Notes: a model not told the origin generated them from the letters alone. Positions 11,285-22,745 are shown, numbered from the stretch's first letter. The stretch: DNA of 64,000 nucleotides from Lucinisca nassula (GCA_963580285.1 OY757024.1:119412045-119476044), one strand, 5' to 3'. Program-made: numbers and translations.

Positions 11285-11385
11285 CCAGAGACAGAGCATC
11301 AGGCACCAACCAACATTACCTCGAATTAGATCTCTCTAATTCTCAATAAGCCTTTTCGTTGGAACCGTCATAGAATCTGAAGCCT
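11285..11385 (-). promoter_or_regulatory. SECIS-like stem-loop (minus copy at 10763)
   Basis: On the minus strand, AUGA lies at 11371-11368 and UGAU at 11301-11298. Between them a short stem and an A-rich apical part resemble the other copies. See the entry at 42300-42405 for the model. Confidence 0.4.
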
Positions 11386-11623
11386 GACCCACCGGCGTGC
11401 AATTAAAGAGGGAAGCAAAGTTGCCAACCGTGATTGGGTTAACTACCATGCATGCAGTCTGTCATATAACATCCATGTTTTACCCAATCTTTTTATATCG
11501 AAGAATGATTTTACGAAATTGGGTGCTGAAGTCATTGCGGTTATATATTTTTTTTCTGAATTTATATACTTAGTCACCATAAAATTCGGGTTCCGATAGA
11601 CCTTGTTGCAGAAGAGATTTAAG

Positions 11624-12265
11624 TCAAATATTGAATTTTGAAATTAAATCAGAATGGCATCTATAAAATTTTGAAAATGCTTTGCGTAGTTTATGGTACC
11701 GATAACCCTGATTAAGAAGTTTAGCCGTTAATAATTTATTACGAGTGTTGAAGTCAGTTACACGACTACACACTCTAGCAAATCGAATTAATTGCGAAAT
11801 ATAAACGCCATAGGATGACGCACGAGGAACATCACCATCCAAAAAGGGAAAATTTACAATCTCAAAATCAAAGTCATCGCGTTTATCATAAATTTTGCAC
11901 GAAACAAACCCGTCTACAATAGATAGATGTAAATCCAGAAACGGGGCCTCGGTATCAGAAGAATTTGCTTTATTTAACTGAAGTTCTGGGGGGTAAATCT
12001 GACTGATCAAACCATCGAAATAGGTATTATCAATATTTAATAAATCATCTAAATATCTAGAAGTGGAGCTAAAAGCTTCAATAATTTCTGATTTGTTATC
12101 AATGGAAAGCGACAACATGATGTCTCTTTCATAACAATACAAGAACAGATCAGCCACAAGTGGTGCGCAATTCGTACCCATCGGAATACCCACAATTTGT
12201 CTAAATAACTTAGTACCAAATCTAATACATATATTGTCAAGTAGAAAGGTGAGGGCATCACCCAC
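11624..12265 (-). pseudogene. Naiad reverse transcriptase, palm and thumb part
   Basis: 213 codons covering the RT palm. Motif B reads GIPMGTNCAPLVADLFLY, motif C reads RYLDDLLNID with both catalytic aspartates, and motif D-like FLDLHLSI follows. The open frame stops early, so the thumb and C-terminus are not intact. Acts, when whole, in copying the element RNA into DNA at the target site. Confidence 0.8.
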
Positions 12266-12815
12266 TTTCTGACATGACCAAAGTGTATAATTCTTTTGCT
12301 CTTTAGAAATGAAAAATGCATTTCTTACATTATATGCAAGATAGAGAGAATCTTCTCTGTGAAAATCCCATTCAATTAAATCATTAAGCTTTTCTTTGAT
12401 AAGATTATGAGGAAGTGTAGTGTAAAGAGTGGAGAAATCGTAAGTTGACAGACTTGAAGCACGAAAATGTCTTAGGAGGTAATAAGTTAGTATTTTGAGA
12501 ATAGAAAGAAATGCGTTTATTCACTAGTTTTAAAATGCTAAGTTTCCAGTCCTTTAGGGCTTTATGCTCAACATACTCTCGCTTAAACCAGTCTGATCCG
12601 CTTTTGACTGATCGTCAGGAGAATGCGGGTGACAGACCTCCCAGGTCGGCAACATTCTAGCTATTTTATTGCAACAGCCCCGTCAAGACAACTAACGCAC
12701 AGGTACCTTTGCAGACGCACCACAAGGAATAAAATTGACAGTATGAAGGAATACACCGTTAAAGGATAAATTAAATCTTGTGGAGGTTTTTCATGAATCC
12801 TTTGCTACGGCCATT

Positions 12816-14140
12816 AACCTATTTAGTACCTGGAACCCCACAAGGGGTACTTGGCAAACAGTGCAGGCCCAGATCAGACGTTCTGTGGCATATGATCTGG
12901 ATATTCACTGTTTGCGAAAAGTTAAGCCATTTTCCAAATAAATTTTGAAGAAAATAACAACAACCTGAAACCCCCAACTTAAACGAACTCCTGCTATATA
13001 TACTGAGCCAAACATGTAACGCAAAACAGATAGGGTTTATATTTTCCTAGTAATTCCTGGTGCGGGATATTCTGGATGACATATGTTGCTGAACTTTCAC
13101 CAGTGAATGATTTGGTTTCATCGATTTCGTTTTCCAGAGCATGGATTATGGAGATCGAAACCGATTGTTCAAAAGAGTAATTTTGATTCCATGCGCTTCC
13201 GGAGACATCTGGAAGGCCATTTTTTTCAGAATTCCTTTTTAAACGATCCCCCATAAAGGAAAGATTATGTCATTTAAAAATGTATTTCACATTGTCTGAA
13301 AATTTAACGACAAATTTCTAACGACTGACATGTTGTCTTTTTTACTGAACATTCCATAGACAACAATAGAAAAATTAAAGTGGTGACAAATTCCAACAAT
13401 GGGATTTTAAATGAAAACTTTGTGAACTCCGTTTACTTTTAATTTTTGTTGGGCGTTAGAAAACAAATTCTGTGGAATTATTGCATTAGGACTCAGAACT
13501 GTCTTAGACAAATTCTGAAATTGCCAATTGGACCCTTTATGCCATTGTTCCATAATTTATTGTCTGGCAGCGAAAACATGTTGTCGCTTGTGATCAAATT
13601 AAAGAAAACTTATTTATTAACAATAAAATTAATCATTACACAAAAAGATCTCAGCAATATTCTCAGAAATCGATCCTCATTTCAGATGTACGAATGCGTG
13701 TCACATGCCGCGTTCTTGAAAATGACAATGTATTTCATTTTTAACAAACACCCTAGCTCCAGAATTTGGTTTGTTTCTTGAACAGATCGAAACAGAACGT
13801 TGAAAGCAGGGTGCTGCTGGATGCTTGGGACATTGGCCCGTGTTATTATATAGACGATTTGTAGAATATATATACACTTTGCTGATTATTATCAATACAA
13901 ACCACTGTTGTATTATAACTTTGTCTCAGTATATAAGGAGGAATATTACATTTGGTGCAAAAAGGGTAAAACTGACGGCCTCAAAAAAAGACAGTGTTAA
14001 CTTGGCCATTAAACTGTAATTTCCTGGATCATAACATCAGGTGACCACACTTGTAATAAAAACTTTGGCCAGAATAAGCAACTCATGATTACATCCATTC
14101 CGAATATGTATTTTTGGTGGAACAAACATTTTGAACTGGA
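12816..14140. repeat. Duplicated segment, copy 1
   Basis: Closely matches 25161-26900, except that copy 2 carries an extra retrozyme (about 25377-25806). The similarity then resumes across the Naiad insertion at 26901-30213 (14141-14750 matches 30214-30822). Open frames inside (12994-13254 minus, 13446-13781 plus, 13701-13895 minus) have no motif I recognise. It may be an old, unclassified mobile element or a segmental duplication. Confidence 0.8.
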
Positions 14141-14580
14141 AGGCGTTGAAATCCCATTTAATGTGGTCATATAATAAGCAGTCTTATTTAAAGATTTTAG
14201 CGATAAAGATCTATATAAAGATCTTATATAGCGATATATAAAGATTGGGTACAACATCAATATTATAAAACAGAATGCATGCATGGTGGTTAACCCAATC
14301 ACGGTTGGCAACTTTGCTCCCTCTTGATTGCACACCGGTGGGTCGGGCTTAAGATTATATGACGGTTCCAGCGTAAAAACATAAATGGAATTGAATTTTA
14401 TTTTAGTACTCTTCATGTTGGTTGGCGCATGATGCTCCGTCTTTGGTCGGGCCCCTCGTAGTCTTACTGTTGGTTTTCTTTTTGCTCCAGCAATTATGTT
14501 GTTGTATGCTGTCGAGTCCTCAACCTTGTTTAATCTCTGTAGTTGTTTGATTTGTTTGTTCTCGGATTAGTTACACTAAA
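14141..14580 (+). mobile_element. Naiad-type PLE, second subfamily, C-terminal end and 3'UTR start
   Basis: Similar to the end of the Naiad coding region (GATTGGGTACAACATC, then GGTTAACCCAATCACGGTTGG) but clearly diverged, with the extra word CGTAAAAACATAAATGG. It has its own version of the SECIS-like fold (AUGA at 14359-14362, UGAU at 14430-14433). It is part of the larger duplication and matches 30214-30650. Confidence 0.7.
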
Positions 14581-14767
14581 CATTAATGAATCCGTGTTAG
14601 TTTCAGAGTATAGCTGAACGTTAAAATAGAGTAGTTTTATGCCTAAATGTTTTAACGGTACTTAGTTTTAATTGAAAAAAGGTTTTACTTGCACACTTAA
14701 CACAAAAATCAAGTACCGATAGTCCATATTTTAGAGCAGAAATAAGAAAAATAAGGTTGCTCCGTCT

Positions 14768-15345
14768 TTGGAAGATTATATGACGGTTCAAGCGTAAAAA
14801 CATAAATGGAATTTTATTTTATTTTAGTATTCTTTATGTTGGTTGGCGCCTGATGCTCCGTCTTTGGTCGGGCCCCTCGGAGTCTAACTGTTGGTTTTCT
14901 TTTGCTCCAGCATTGTATGCTGTCGAGTCCTCATCTTTTTTACATCTCTGTAGTTTTTGTTTTTTTTTATTTGAATGTTCTCGGAGATGTTACACTGATG
15001 AGTTGGGAGGCCTTCATGCGGACTAAACAAAATTAGTGTATACCGCGACAGAGGTTAGGGCGAGGATTATGGCATGTAAAATCGATTTAAGCCCCCCCAG
15101 TGGGATTCTTTCCACTGACCGTTCCAAGGCGGTTCTTCTGTGGCGGTTTATTTATGTTGTTGTTTGTTACTACTCACTGTGTGCATCACTTGTGTCTTTT
15201 TATTTTGGTTGACCATTTGGCCATTTTGTGGGAGAGTAACTGTCCGTATGTGTATCTTTCCCGTTGGTGTCTTTGATGGGTGGAGTAAGTAAATTGTATC
15301 TATTCTAGTTAATTGAATCGATTCCTGATCTTTGTTTTACTTCTA
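14768..15345 (+). mobile_element. Naiad-type PLE, second subfamily, 3'UTR
   Basis: Begins at the AAGATTATATGACGGTTC word and runs to the 3' terminus (ATCGATTCCTGATC, then TTTACTTCTA). Internally shortened around 15240. No coding part. Confidence 0.7.
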
Positions 15346-15805
15346 ATTTACACCCGTAGTCATTTCATATGAGATTTATGAAACTCGTCGTAGGCTCTCT
15401 TCAAACATTTCATATGAAATTACCTCATGTTTAAGATCCTCTCTTTATCTTTCCAGATTTATTCCTGTATTCAAGAGTTGTATTGGTGGGATGGTACAGA
15501 ACGGTGTTTGTCTGTGTTTATTAACAGCAATCACCAACTATGTCCTCATAGCTTGCCATACAGTATTTCATCAGAGAACAACAATCGGCCATACATGGAA
15601 TGGACTATTTGTACAGCTACAGATGATAAAACAACAACAAAAACAGCAAGTTAATACAGAGGCCTGAACATGTACTGATTTTCACTTGTAAGAAGATATT
15701 GGGAGCATAAGCAGTCAGTTGGCCTCAGCTACAGAATACTGATGATATAAATCAATGGATAAAATAGTGACAACGTTGTGACTGATGATAATTAAAAAAG
15801 GAACG
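15346..15805. other. No gene recognised
   Basis: Unique AT-rich DNA between a PLE 3' end and a retrozyme. One 75-codon frame (15427-15654 plus) has no recognisable domain. CATTTCATATGA recurs at 15361 and about 15408. Confidence 0.4.
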
Positions 15806-16073
15806 GCAGCTGGTGTTGTGCCGTGTGGCGGCCGTGAAACGTCTCCCCGTACATTAACCATAGTGCAGTTTATATTTTACTCTTGGTCCTTTGAGATCAG
15901 CGTGGATATTCTGAGAAATCGGAAATAAATTATTGGTTTAGACTCATATTCTATACAGGTTTTTAATTATTTTGACCCCATTATGATTTGTATCAGTCTT
16001 TGAATCGACTGCCTATTCGAAATTCGCAAAATTGCAGTATGTTTCCTCTGGTTTTCTTTGCCGGATCATTACA

Positions 16074-16119
16074 GGGTCACTGATGAGGCTTTATTAGCCG
16101 AAACTACGTAGTATGACCC
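16074..16119 (+). ncRNA. Type I hammerhead ribozyme, complete core
   Basis: Stem I GGGTCA (16074-16079) pairs with TGACCC (16114-16119). CTGATGA is at 16080-16086. Stem II is GGCT/AGCC with loop TTATT. GAAA is at 16100-16103, and stem III CTAC/GTAG is minimal, with no real loop. The expected cleavage site is after the GTA at 16111-16113. All core positions fit the hammerhead consensus. The very short stem III is typical of PLE and retrozyme ribozymes, which may act as dimers. Confidence 0.9.
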
Positions 16120-16456
16120 ATCTTCTTTCTTATGAATGTTTTCATTGCTCTTAAAGGAACTCATTTTTGATTTTTATTTGCCTTCACTGCAGCTGGTGTT
16201 GTGCCGTGTGGCGGCCGTAAAACGTCTCCCCGTACATCAACCATAGTGCAGTTTATATTTTACTTTTGGTCCTTTGAGATCAGCGTGAATATTCTGAGAA
16301 ATCGGAAATAAATTATTGGTTTAGACTCATATTCTATACAGGTTTTTAATTATTTTGACCCCATTATGATTTGTATCAGTCTTTGAATCGACTGCCTATT
16401 CGAAATTCGCAAAATTGCAGTATGTTTCCTCTGGTTTTCTTTGCCGGATCATTACA

Positions 16457-16502
16457 GGGTCACTGATGAGGCTTTATTAGCCGAAACTACATAGTATGAC
16501 CC
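16457..16502 (+). ncRNA. Type I hammerhead ribozyme, second unit
   Basis: Same architecture as the unit 383 bp upstream. The only core-region change is CTACATAG in place of CTACGTAG in stem III, at its tip. The catalytic CTGATGA and GAAA are intact. Confidence 0.88.
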
Positions 16503-16579
16503 ATCTTCTTTCTTATGAATGTTTTCATTGCTCTTAAAGGAACTCATTTTTGATTTTTATACCTGTAAGCAGTGAGACG

Positions 16580-17415
16580 ATTGTCAGTGTTTTCAATCCC
16601 AGCACCAGCCTTCGAATTTTATGGTGACTTAGTATATAAATTCAGAAAAATATATAACCGCAATGACTTCAGCACCCAATTTCGTAAACTTGTTCTGCGA
16701 TATAAAAAGATTGGGTACAACATGGATATTATACGACAGACTGCATGCATGGTAGTTAACCCAATCACGGTTGGCAACTTTGCTTCCCTCTTTAATTGCA
16801 CGCCGGTGGGTCAGGCCTCAGATTCTATGACGGCTCCAACGTAAAGGCTTATTGAAAATTAGAGAGATAATGTCGGTTGGTGTCTGATGCTCTGTCTCTG
16901 GTCGGGCTCATCGGAGTCTAACTGTTGGTTTTCTTTTGCTCCAGCATTTCAGTGGTTTCTTGCTGTCGAGTCCTCACCGTTGTCTCACCTCTGTGGTTCT
17001 TTGATTTTTGTGTTCACGGAGATGTTGCACTGATGAGTTAGGAGGCCTTCATGCGGACTGAACAAATTATTTGTCTAAATCGCGACGGAAGTAAGGGCGA
17101 GGATTGTGGCCACGTAAAATCGATTTAAGCCCCCCAGTGGAAATCTTCCACTGACCGTTCCAAGGCGGCTCTTCTGTGGCGATTTATTTATGTTGTTGTT
17201 TGTTACTTACTGTGTGTTTCACTTGTGTCTTTTGGTTTCGGATGGCCATATGGCCATTTTGTGGGAAAGTAACTGTCCTTATGGCCTTCCTTTGTTTAGG
17301 TTACCATTATGGTCTGGTCGCTTAATGTTTGTATTTCTTTCCCTTTGGTGTCTTTTATGGGTGGAGTAAGTTAATTGTATCAATTCCTGATCTTTGTTTT
17401 ACTTCTACTTTTCAG
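16580..17415 (+). mobile_element. Naiad-type PLE, C-terminus and full 3'UTR
   Basis: 5'-truncated copy. The open frame 16572-16844 reads the conserved RT C-terminus (YKFRKIYNRNDFSTQFRK, then IGYNMDIIRQTACMVVNP) and stops at TAA 16842-16844, which looks like the natural stop of the family. The 3'UTR runs to the terminal TTTACTTCTACTTTTC. It carries a SECIS-like fold with all core elements. Confidence 0.82.
16810..16905 (+). promoter_or_regulatory. SECIS-like stem-loop
   Basis: AUGA at 16827-16830, an apical AAA at 16843-16845 twelve bases later, and UGAU at 16885-16888. The stem pairs GGC.CCAAC-type bases with the GGTTGGTGT side, less perfectly than at 42300. The stop codon TAA at 16842-16844 overlaps the apical AAA. 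Confidence 0.5.
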
Positions 17416-17706
17416 CTCTGACATAGTCTGATACATCTTGTTAATTCTTATAGCCTGTTTCTTATACAATGGATTACCAGTCTTAAAGTTATGATTAATG
17501 GCCAGAAAGAAGGGACTGTCCGGTTCAGACATTCCAATAGGTCTGACAGTCCGAAAATTCTTGTAAAGCGCCACTGGATCTCGTTCTGGCTGTTGAGGGA
17601 GTGCATAAACCATAGGCTTGGTTTTCTGAATGCCGCGAGGGTTAGAGCCTGTACGGGGTTTTGTCTGCCTTCCCTGTGTGTACACGATGTACTCATTATC
17701 ATCCAT
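17380..17706 (-). pseudogene. Crypton-like / DUF3504 domain fragment
   Basis: Minus frame of 108 codons. The text around PDSPFFLAINHNFKTGNP and DPVALYKNFRTVRP resembles the C-terminal part of the Crypton tyrosine-recombinase-derived DUF3504 domain found in ZMYM, QRICH1 and KCTD1-like proteins and in Crypton elements. I cannot assign a catalytic tyrosine. The last codons run into the Naiad 3' end at 17415, so the gene end is lost or displaced. It may pair with the N-terminal frame at 17969-18229. A search against DUF3504 would decide. Confidence 0.5.
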
Positions 17707-17968
17707 GTCAGATCTTAATTCAATGTCTCCCTATTTTAGATCATGCGTTTCTTTGCCAGGTTTCATTCCAAAGTAAAGAGTACATACAAGCAATAATGAA
17801 AATACCAGGGAACTAGGAGAATCTGGACCAAAAATCTGTTTGTCATACCTTGTCTCTTATTCCTCATCTGTAATCTCATGAGCTGCCATTGGTTTGTTAC
17901 CTTTCCAAATACACTTAAGCTAGTTTTGTTTGGCTGCCAGATTCTCGCGGCATCTCCTGAACTGTGCA

Positions 17969-18229
17969 TCAGTCATGATTGGTATTGTCATTTTGCTGCT
18001 CCTTAAGGAACTCATCCAGAGACTTGTGGTTTACAATTCTGTTGCCATAACTAGTGCTCGGTTCATTTTGCTGCACAGGAGTGACGGGGCTGTCGAATGT
18101 TGCAGCTGCAGGCTGGGCCATGTTGGACAAAGCAACATCGACAGAACGGAACAGATCCTCATCAGTAAGGTCAGTGTCAAAAAGTTCAATATTGTTCATG
18201 AAATCTGACTGCTCCATTTTGCTTGGCAC
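17969..18229 (-). pseudogene. Possible N-terminal exon of the Crypton-like gene
   Basis: 86 codons, acidic and rich in polar residues, ending in LDEFLKEQQNDNTNHD. Cryptons and their domesticated relatives often start with an acidic region and a short segment of this style before the recombinase domain. It lies upstream of the DUF3504-like piece on the same strand. The intervening 260 bp could be an intron or decay; I could not fix splice sites. Confidence 0.35.
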
Positions 18230-18309
18230 TAACAGAGAAACCGATAAAGTTGGGTGTTCTGTGATAATTTAGGTTTGGGCTTCCTATGAAATGTGATAAG
18301 AATCACCTC

Positions 18310-18314
18310 AGCAA

Positions 18315-18345
<31 letters not shown>

Positions 18346-18355
18346 ACACACACCA
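18310..18355. repeat. C-run followed by (CA)n microsatellite
   Basis: About 17 C residues, then about 11 CA units. Confidence 0.95.
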
Positions 18356-18507
18356 TAACCAAGTCCAATGTTTGTGATTCTAATGAGTACACACAGTTGT
18401 TTTTAGAAAATTGATGAAAAGTACACCTCAAACACCATAAAATACCACCCTCTCTGTTTCTTAGTTATAATTAATTGAATTTATTGATTAAAGGTGTTTT
18501 GAAAAGC

Positions 18508-20652
18508 AGACGCTTTAGTAAAGTAGAAGTAAAACAAAGATCAGGAAATGATACAATTAACTTACTCCACCCATAAAAGACACCAAAGGGAAAGAAATTC
18601 AAACAATAAGCGACCAGACCATACTGGAAACCTAAACAAAGGAAGGCCATAAGGACAGTTACTTTCCCACAAAATGGCCATATGGCTATCCAAAATTAAA
18701 AGACACAAGTGATACACACAGCAAGCAACAAACAACAACATAAATAAATCGCCACAGAAGAGCCGCCTTCGAACGGTCAGTGGAAGATTTCCACTGGGGG
18801 GCTTAAATCGATTTTACGTGGCCACAATCATCGCCCTTACTTCCGTCGCGATTTAGATAAATAATTTGTTCAGTCCGCATCAAGGCCTCCTAACTCATCA
18901 ATGTAACATCTCCGTGAACACAATAATCAAAGAACCACAGGGGTGAGACAACGGTGAGGACTCGACAGCAAGAAACCACTGAAATGCTGGAGCAAAAGAA
19001 AACCAACAGTTAGACTCCGATGAGCCCGACCAGAGACAGAGCATCAGGCACCAACCAACATTACCTTGAATTATATCTCTCTAATTCTCAACAAGCCTTT
19101 ACGTTGGAGCCGTCATAGAATCTGAGGCCTGACCCACCGGCGTGCAATTAAAGAGGGTAGCAAAGTTGCCAACCGTGATTGGGTTAACTACCATGCACGC
19201 AGTCTGTTGTATAACATCCATGTTGTACCCAACCTTTTTATATCGAAGAATGATTTTACGAAATTGGGTGCTGAAGTCATTTGCGGTTATATATTTTTCT
19301 GAATTTATATACTAAGTAACCATAAAATTCGGGTTCCGATAGACCTTGTTACAGAAGAGATTTAAGTCCAATATTGAATTTTGAAATTAAATCAGAATGG
19401 CGTCTATAAAATTTTGAAAAGGCTTTGCGTAGTTTATGGTACCGATAACCCTGATTAAGGAGTTTAGCCGTTAATAATTTATTACGAGTGTTGAAGTCAG
19501 TTACATGGCACACTCTAGCAAATCGAATTAATTGCGAAATATAAACGCCATAGGATGGCGCACGAGGAACATCACCATCCAAAAAAGGGAAAATTTACAA
19601 TCTCAAAATCAAAGTCATCGCGTTTATCATAAATTTTGCACGAAACAAATCCATCTACAATAGATAGATGTAAATCCAAAAACGGGGCCTCGGTATCAGA
19701 AGAATTTGCTTTATTTAACTGAAGTTCTGGGGGGTAAATCTGACTGATCAAACCATCAAAATAGGTATTATCAATATTTAATAAATCATCTTAATATCTA
19801 GAAGTGGATCTAAAAGCTTCAATAATTTCAGATTGGTTATCAATGGAAAGCGACAAAATGAAGTCTCTTTCATAACAATACAAGAACAGATCAGCCACAA
19901 GAGGTGCGCAATTAGTACCCATCGGAATACCCACAATTTGTCTAAATAACTTCGTACCGAAACTTATATAAATATTGTCAAGTAGAAAGGTGAGGGCATC
20001 ACACACTTTCTGACATGACCAAAGTGTATATTTCTTATGCTCTTTAGAAGTAAAAAATGCATTTCTGACATTACATGCAAGATAGACAGAATCTTCTCTG
20101 TGAAAAGCCCATTCAATTAAATCATTAAGCTTTTCTTTTATAAGATTATGAGGAAGTGGAGTGCAAAGAGTGGAAAAATCGTAAGTAGATAGACTAGAAG
20201 CACGAAAAAGTCTGGATTTCATTTTATTTAAAACCTCATTCGAATTTTTTATAGACCAAAACAGATTTCTTCCTGATCTTTCAAAGACTTTATCACAATA
20301 TTTAATTACATGCGTTTTAATAGCAGTAAGACATGAAGTTAATAATTTAGAAATTTCAGTGGTAGTGCAAGAGCTAGAATTTGCAATAAACCGTGCTTTG
20401 TAAGGTCTTTTATGAAGTTTTGGTAACATGTATAGGGTAGGAAGCTTGTCTTGGCCTTCGTTAACACACAGAGCAAACTTGGTGGCTGAAAGACAAACAT
20501 GTTTATCTACTATAGCTCTCTCTTCAGCTAAAGGCTAAGGTTCATAGGCCTTAGTACCACTAAGCTCCTGCATAAGCGTGTTAACACAGTCGAGCCGTCA
20601 CACAACGGCGACGTTGTCAGCGGCCTTGTCTGCAGGGGCCAAAACAAACTTG
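18508..20652 (-). mobile_element. Naiad-type PLE, minus copy, 3' half (split by a nested copy)
   Basis: Runs from the 3' terminus (18520) through the 3'UTR and RT to about 20652, where the sequence corresponds to the start of the FVLAPADK segment. The missing 5' half resumes at 22685, on the far side of a plus-strand Naiad. The pair therefore forms one interrupted element. Frames 19349-19582 and 19791-20429 are open RT parts. The fourth UGA lies in frame at 20598-20600. RYLDD is broken by a stop (near 19790). A SECIS-like fold lies at 19030-19130 (AUGA 19116-19113, UGAU 19046-19043). Confidence 0.85.
19791..20429 (-). pseudogene. Naiad reverse transcriptase, fingers and palm
   Basis: 212 codons covering MLPKLHKRPYKARFIANSSS (fingers), motif A region YDFSTLCTPLPH and motif B GIPMGTNCAPLVADLFLY. 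The frame ends in a stop just before YLDD. Upstream the same frame continues to the UGA at 20598-20600 after NVAVV. Confidence 0.75.
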
Positions 20653-22684
20653 GTGGTACTAAGGCCTATGAACTTCAGCCTTTAGCTGAAAAGAGAGCTA
20701 TAGTAGATAAACATGTTTATCTTTCAGCCACCAAGTTTGCTGTGTGTGTTAACGAAGGCCAAGACAAGCTTCCTACGCTATACTGGTTACCAAAACTTCA
20801 AAAAATAATCTTTACAAAGCACGGTTTATTGCAAATTCTAGCTCTTGCACTACCACTGAACTTTCTCAATTATTAACTTCCTGTCTTACTGCTACTAAAA
20901 CGCATGTAATTAAATATTGTGATAAAGTCTTTGAAAGATCAGGAAGAAATCTGTTTTGGTCTATAAAAAATTCGAATGAGGTTTTAAATAAATTGAAATG
21001 TAGACATTTTCGTGCTTCTAGTCTGTCTACCTACGATTTTTCCACTCTTTACACTACACTTCCTCATAATCTTATAAAAGAAAAGCTTAATGATTTAATT
21101 GAATGGGCTTTTCACAGAGAAGATTCTCTCTATCTTGCATGTAATGTCAGAAATGCATTTTTCACTTCTAAAGAGCATAAGAATTATACACTTTGGTCAT
21201 GTCAGAAAGTGTGTGATGCCTTCACCTTTCTACTTGACAATATTTATATTAGATTCGGTACTAAGTTATTTAGACAAATTGTGGGTATTCCGATGGGTAC
21301 TAATTGCGCATCTCTTGTGGCTGATCTGTTCTTGTATTGTTATGAAAGAGACTTCTTTTTGTCGCTTTCTGTTGATAACCAATCTGAAATTATTTAAGCT
21401 TTTAGCTCTACTTCTAGATATTTAGATGATTTATTAAATATTGGTAATACCTATTTTGATGGTTTGATCAGTCAGATTTACCCCCTTGAACTTCAGTTAA
21501 ATAAAGCAAATTCTTCTGACACCGAGGCCCCGTTTTTGGATTTACATCTATCTATTGTAGATGGATTTGTTTCGTGCAAAATTTATGATAAACGTGATGA
21601 CTTTGATTTTGAGATTGTAAATTTTCCTTTTTTGGATGGTGATGTTCCTCGTGCGCCATCCTATGGCGTTTATATTTCGCAATTAATTCGATTTGCTAGA
21701 GTGTGTAGTCATGTAACTGACTTCAACACTCGTAATAAATTATTAACGGCTAAACTCCTTAATCAGGGTTATTGGTACCATAAACTACGCAAAAGCCTTT
21801 ACAAAATTTTATAGACGCCATTCTGATTTAATTTCAAACTTCAATATTGGACTTAAATCTCTTCTACAACAAGGTCTATCGGAACCCGAATTTTATGGTG
21901 TCTAAGTATTTAAATTCAGAAAAATATATAACCGCAATGACTTCAGCACCCAATTTCGTAAAATCATTCTTCGATATAAAAAGATTGGGTACAACATGGA
22001 TATTATACGACAGACTGCATGCATGGTAGTTAACCCAATCACGGTTGGCAACTTTGCTACCCTCTTTAATTGCACGCCGTTGGACCAGGCCTCAGATTCT
22101 ATGACGGCTCCAACGTATAGGCGTATTGAGAATTAGAGAGATAATGTTGGTTGGTGCCTGATGCTCTGTCTCTGGTCGGGCTCATCGGAGTCTAACTGTT
22201 GGTTTTCTTTTGCTCCAGCATTTCAGTGGTTTTTTGCTGTCGAGTCCTCACCACTGTCTCACTTCTGCGGTTCTTTGATTTTTGTTTTCACGGAGATGTT
22301 GCACTGATGAGTTAGGAGGCCTTCATGCGGGCTGAACAAATTATTTGTCTAAATCGCGACGGAAGTAAGGGCGAGGATTGTGGCCACGTGAAATCGATTT
22401 AAGCCCCCAGTCGAAATCTTCCACTGACCGTTCGAAGGCGGCTCTTCTGTGGCGATCTATTTATGTTGTTGTTTGTTACTTACTGTGTGTATCACTTGTG
22501 TCTTTTAATTTTGGATGGCCATATGGCCATTTTGTAGGAAAGTAACTGTCCTTATGGCCTTCCTTTGTTTAGGTTTCAATTATGGACTGGTCGCTTAATG
22601 TTTGTATTTCTTTCCCTTTGGTGTCTTTTATGGGTGGAGTAAGTTAATTGTATCAATTCCTGATCTTTGTTTTACTTCTACTTT
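20653..22684 (+). mobile_element. Naiad-type PLE, plus copy nested in an opposite-strand Naiad
   Basis: 5'-truncated copy beginning GGTGGTACTAAGGCC and ending TTTACTTCTACTTTT. It sits between the two halves of the minus copy (18508-20652 and 22685-23921). The unbroken target is seen at 29033-29050 (CAAACTTCTTATG). The two orientations form an inverted repeat with arms of about 2 kb and a short loop of roughly 80 nt near 20570-20652. Open frames 20993-21397 and 21464-21814 cover RT; the first ends at a TAA where others have GAA. Confidence 0.88.
20993..21814 (+). pseudogene. Naiad reverse transcriptase in the nested copy
   Basis: Two frames. The first holds motif A (YDFSTLYTTLPH) and motif B (GIPMGTNCASLVADLFLY). 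A TAA at about 21395-21397 and a frame change precede the second, which holds SSDTEAPFLDLHLSIVDG and the thumb. The YLDD box (around 21418-21430) lies in the interrupted stretch. Non-functional. Confidence 0.75.
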
Positions 22685-22745
22685 TCTTATGAAATTCTTG
22701 AATACCTAGTTTAAGATGACGTAAAGACGTCTTGGGCTTAGGAGG

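Larger units (their letters stand above)
10763..12592 (-). mobile_element. Naiad-type PLE, minus copy with internal deletion
   Basis: Runs from the 3' terminus at 10763 through the 3'UTR, the reverse-transcriptase palm (open frame 11624-12265) and fingers up to about 12473. There it jumps to the linker region (12474-12592), losing some 600-700 bp seen in other copies. The deletion removes the region around the fourth UGA codon. The 5' half is absent. Confidence 0.85.
15806..16561 (+). mobile_element. Retrozyme, tandem dimer with intact-looking hammerheads
   Basis: Two 383-bp direct repeats (CAGCTGGTGTTGTGCCG at 15807 and 16190), about 756 bp in all, ending in the T-rich tail at 16561. Each unit has one hammerhead core (16074-16119 and 16457-16502). 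Cleavage at both would release a 383-nt RNA with termini suited to circularisation, as described for animal retrozymes. No protein is encoded, so a reverse transcriptase in trans is needed. A Naiad or another PLE is a plausible but unproven helper. The right end abuts a Naiad fragment. Confidence 0.85.

Noticed and set aside
12994..13254. Host gene fragment in duplicated segment 1
   Set aside because: No motif is recognised, and the segment is duplicated among mobile elements. Left as unknown rather than called a gene.
22297..22345. CTGATGAG in the Naiad 3'UTR as a second hammerhead ribozyme
   Set aside because: The following stem is poor and the motif GAAC stands where GAAA is needed, with no good cleavage-site partner. 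Naiads are also described as lacking canonical hammerheads.
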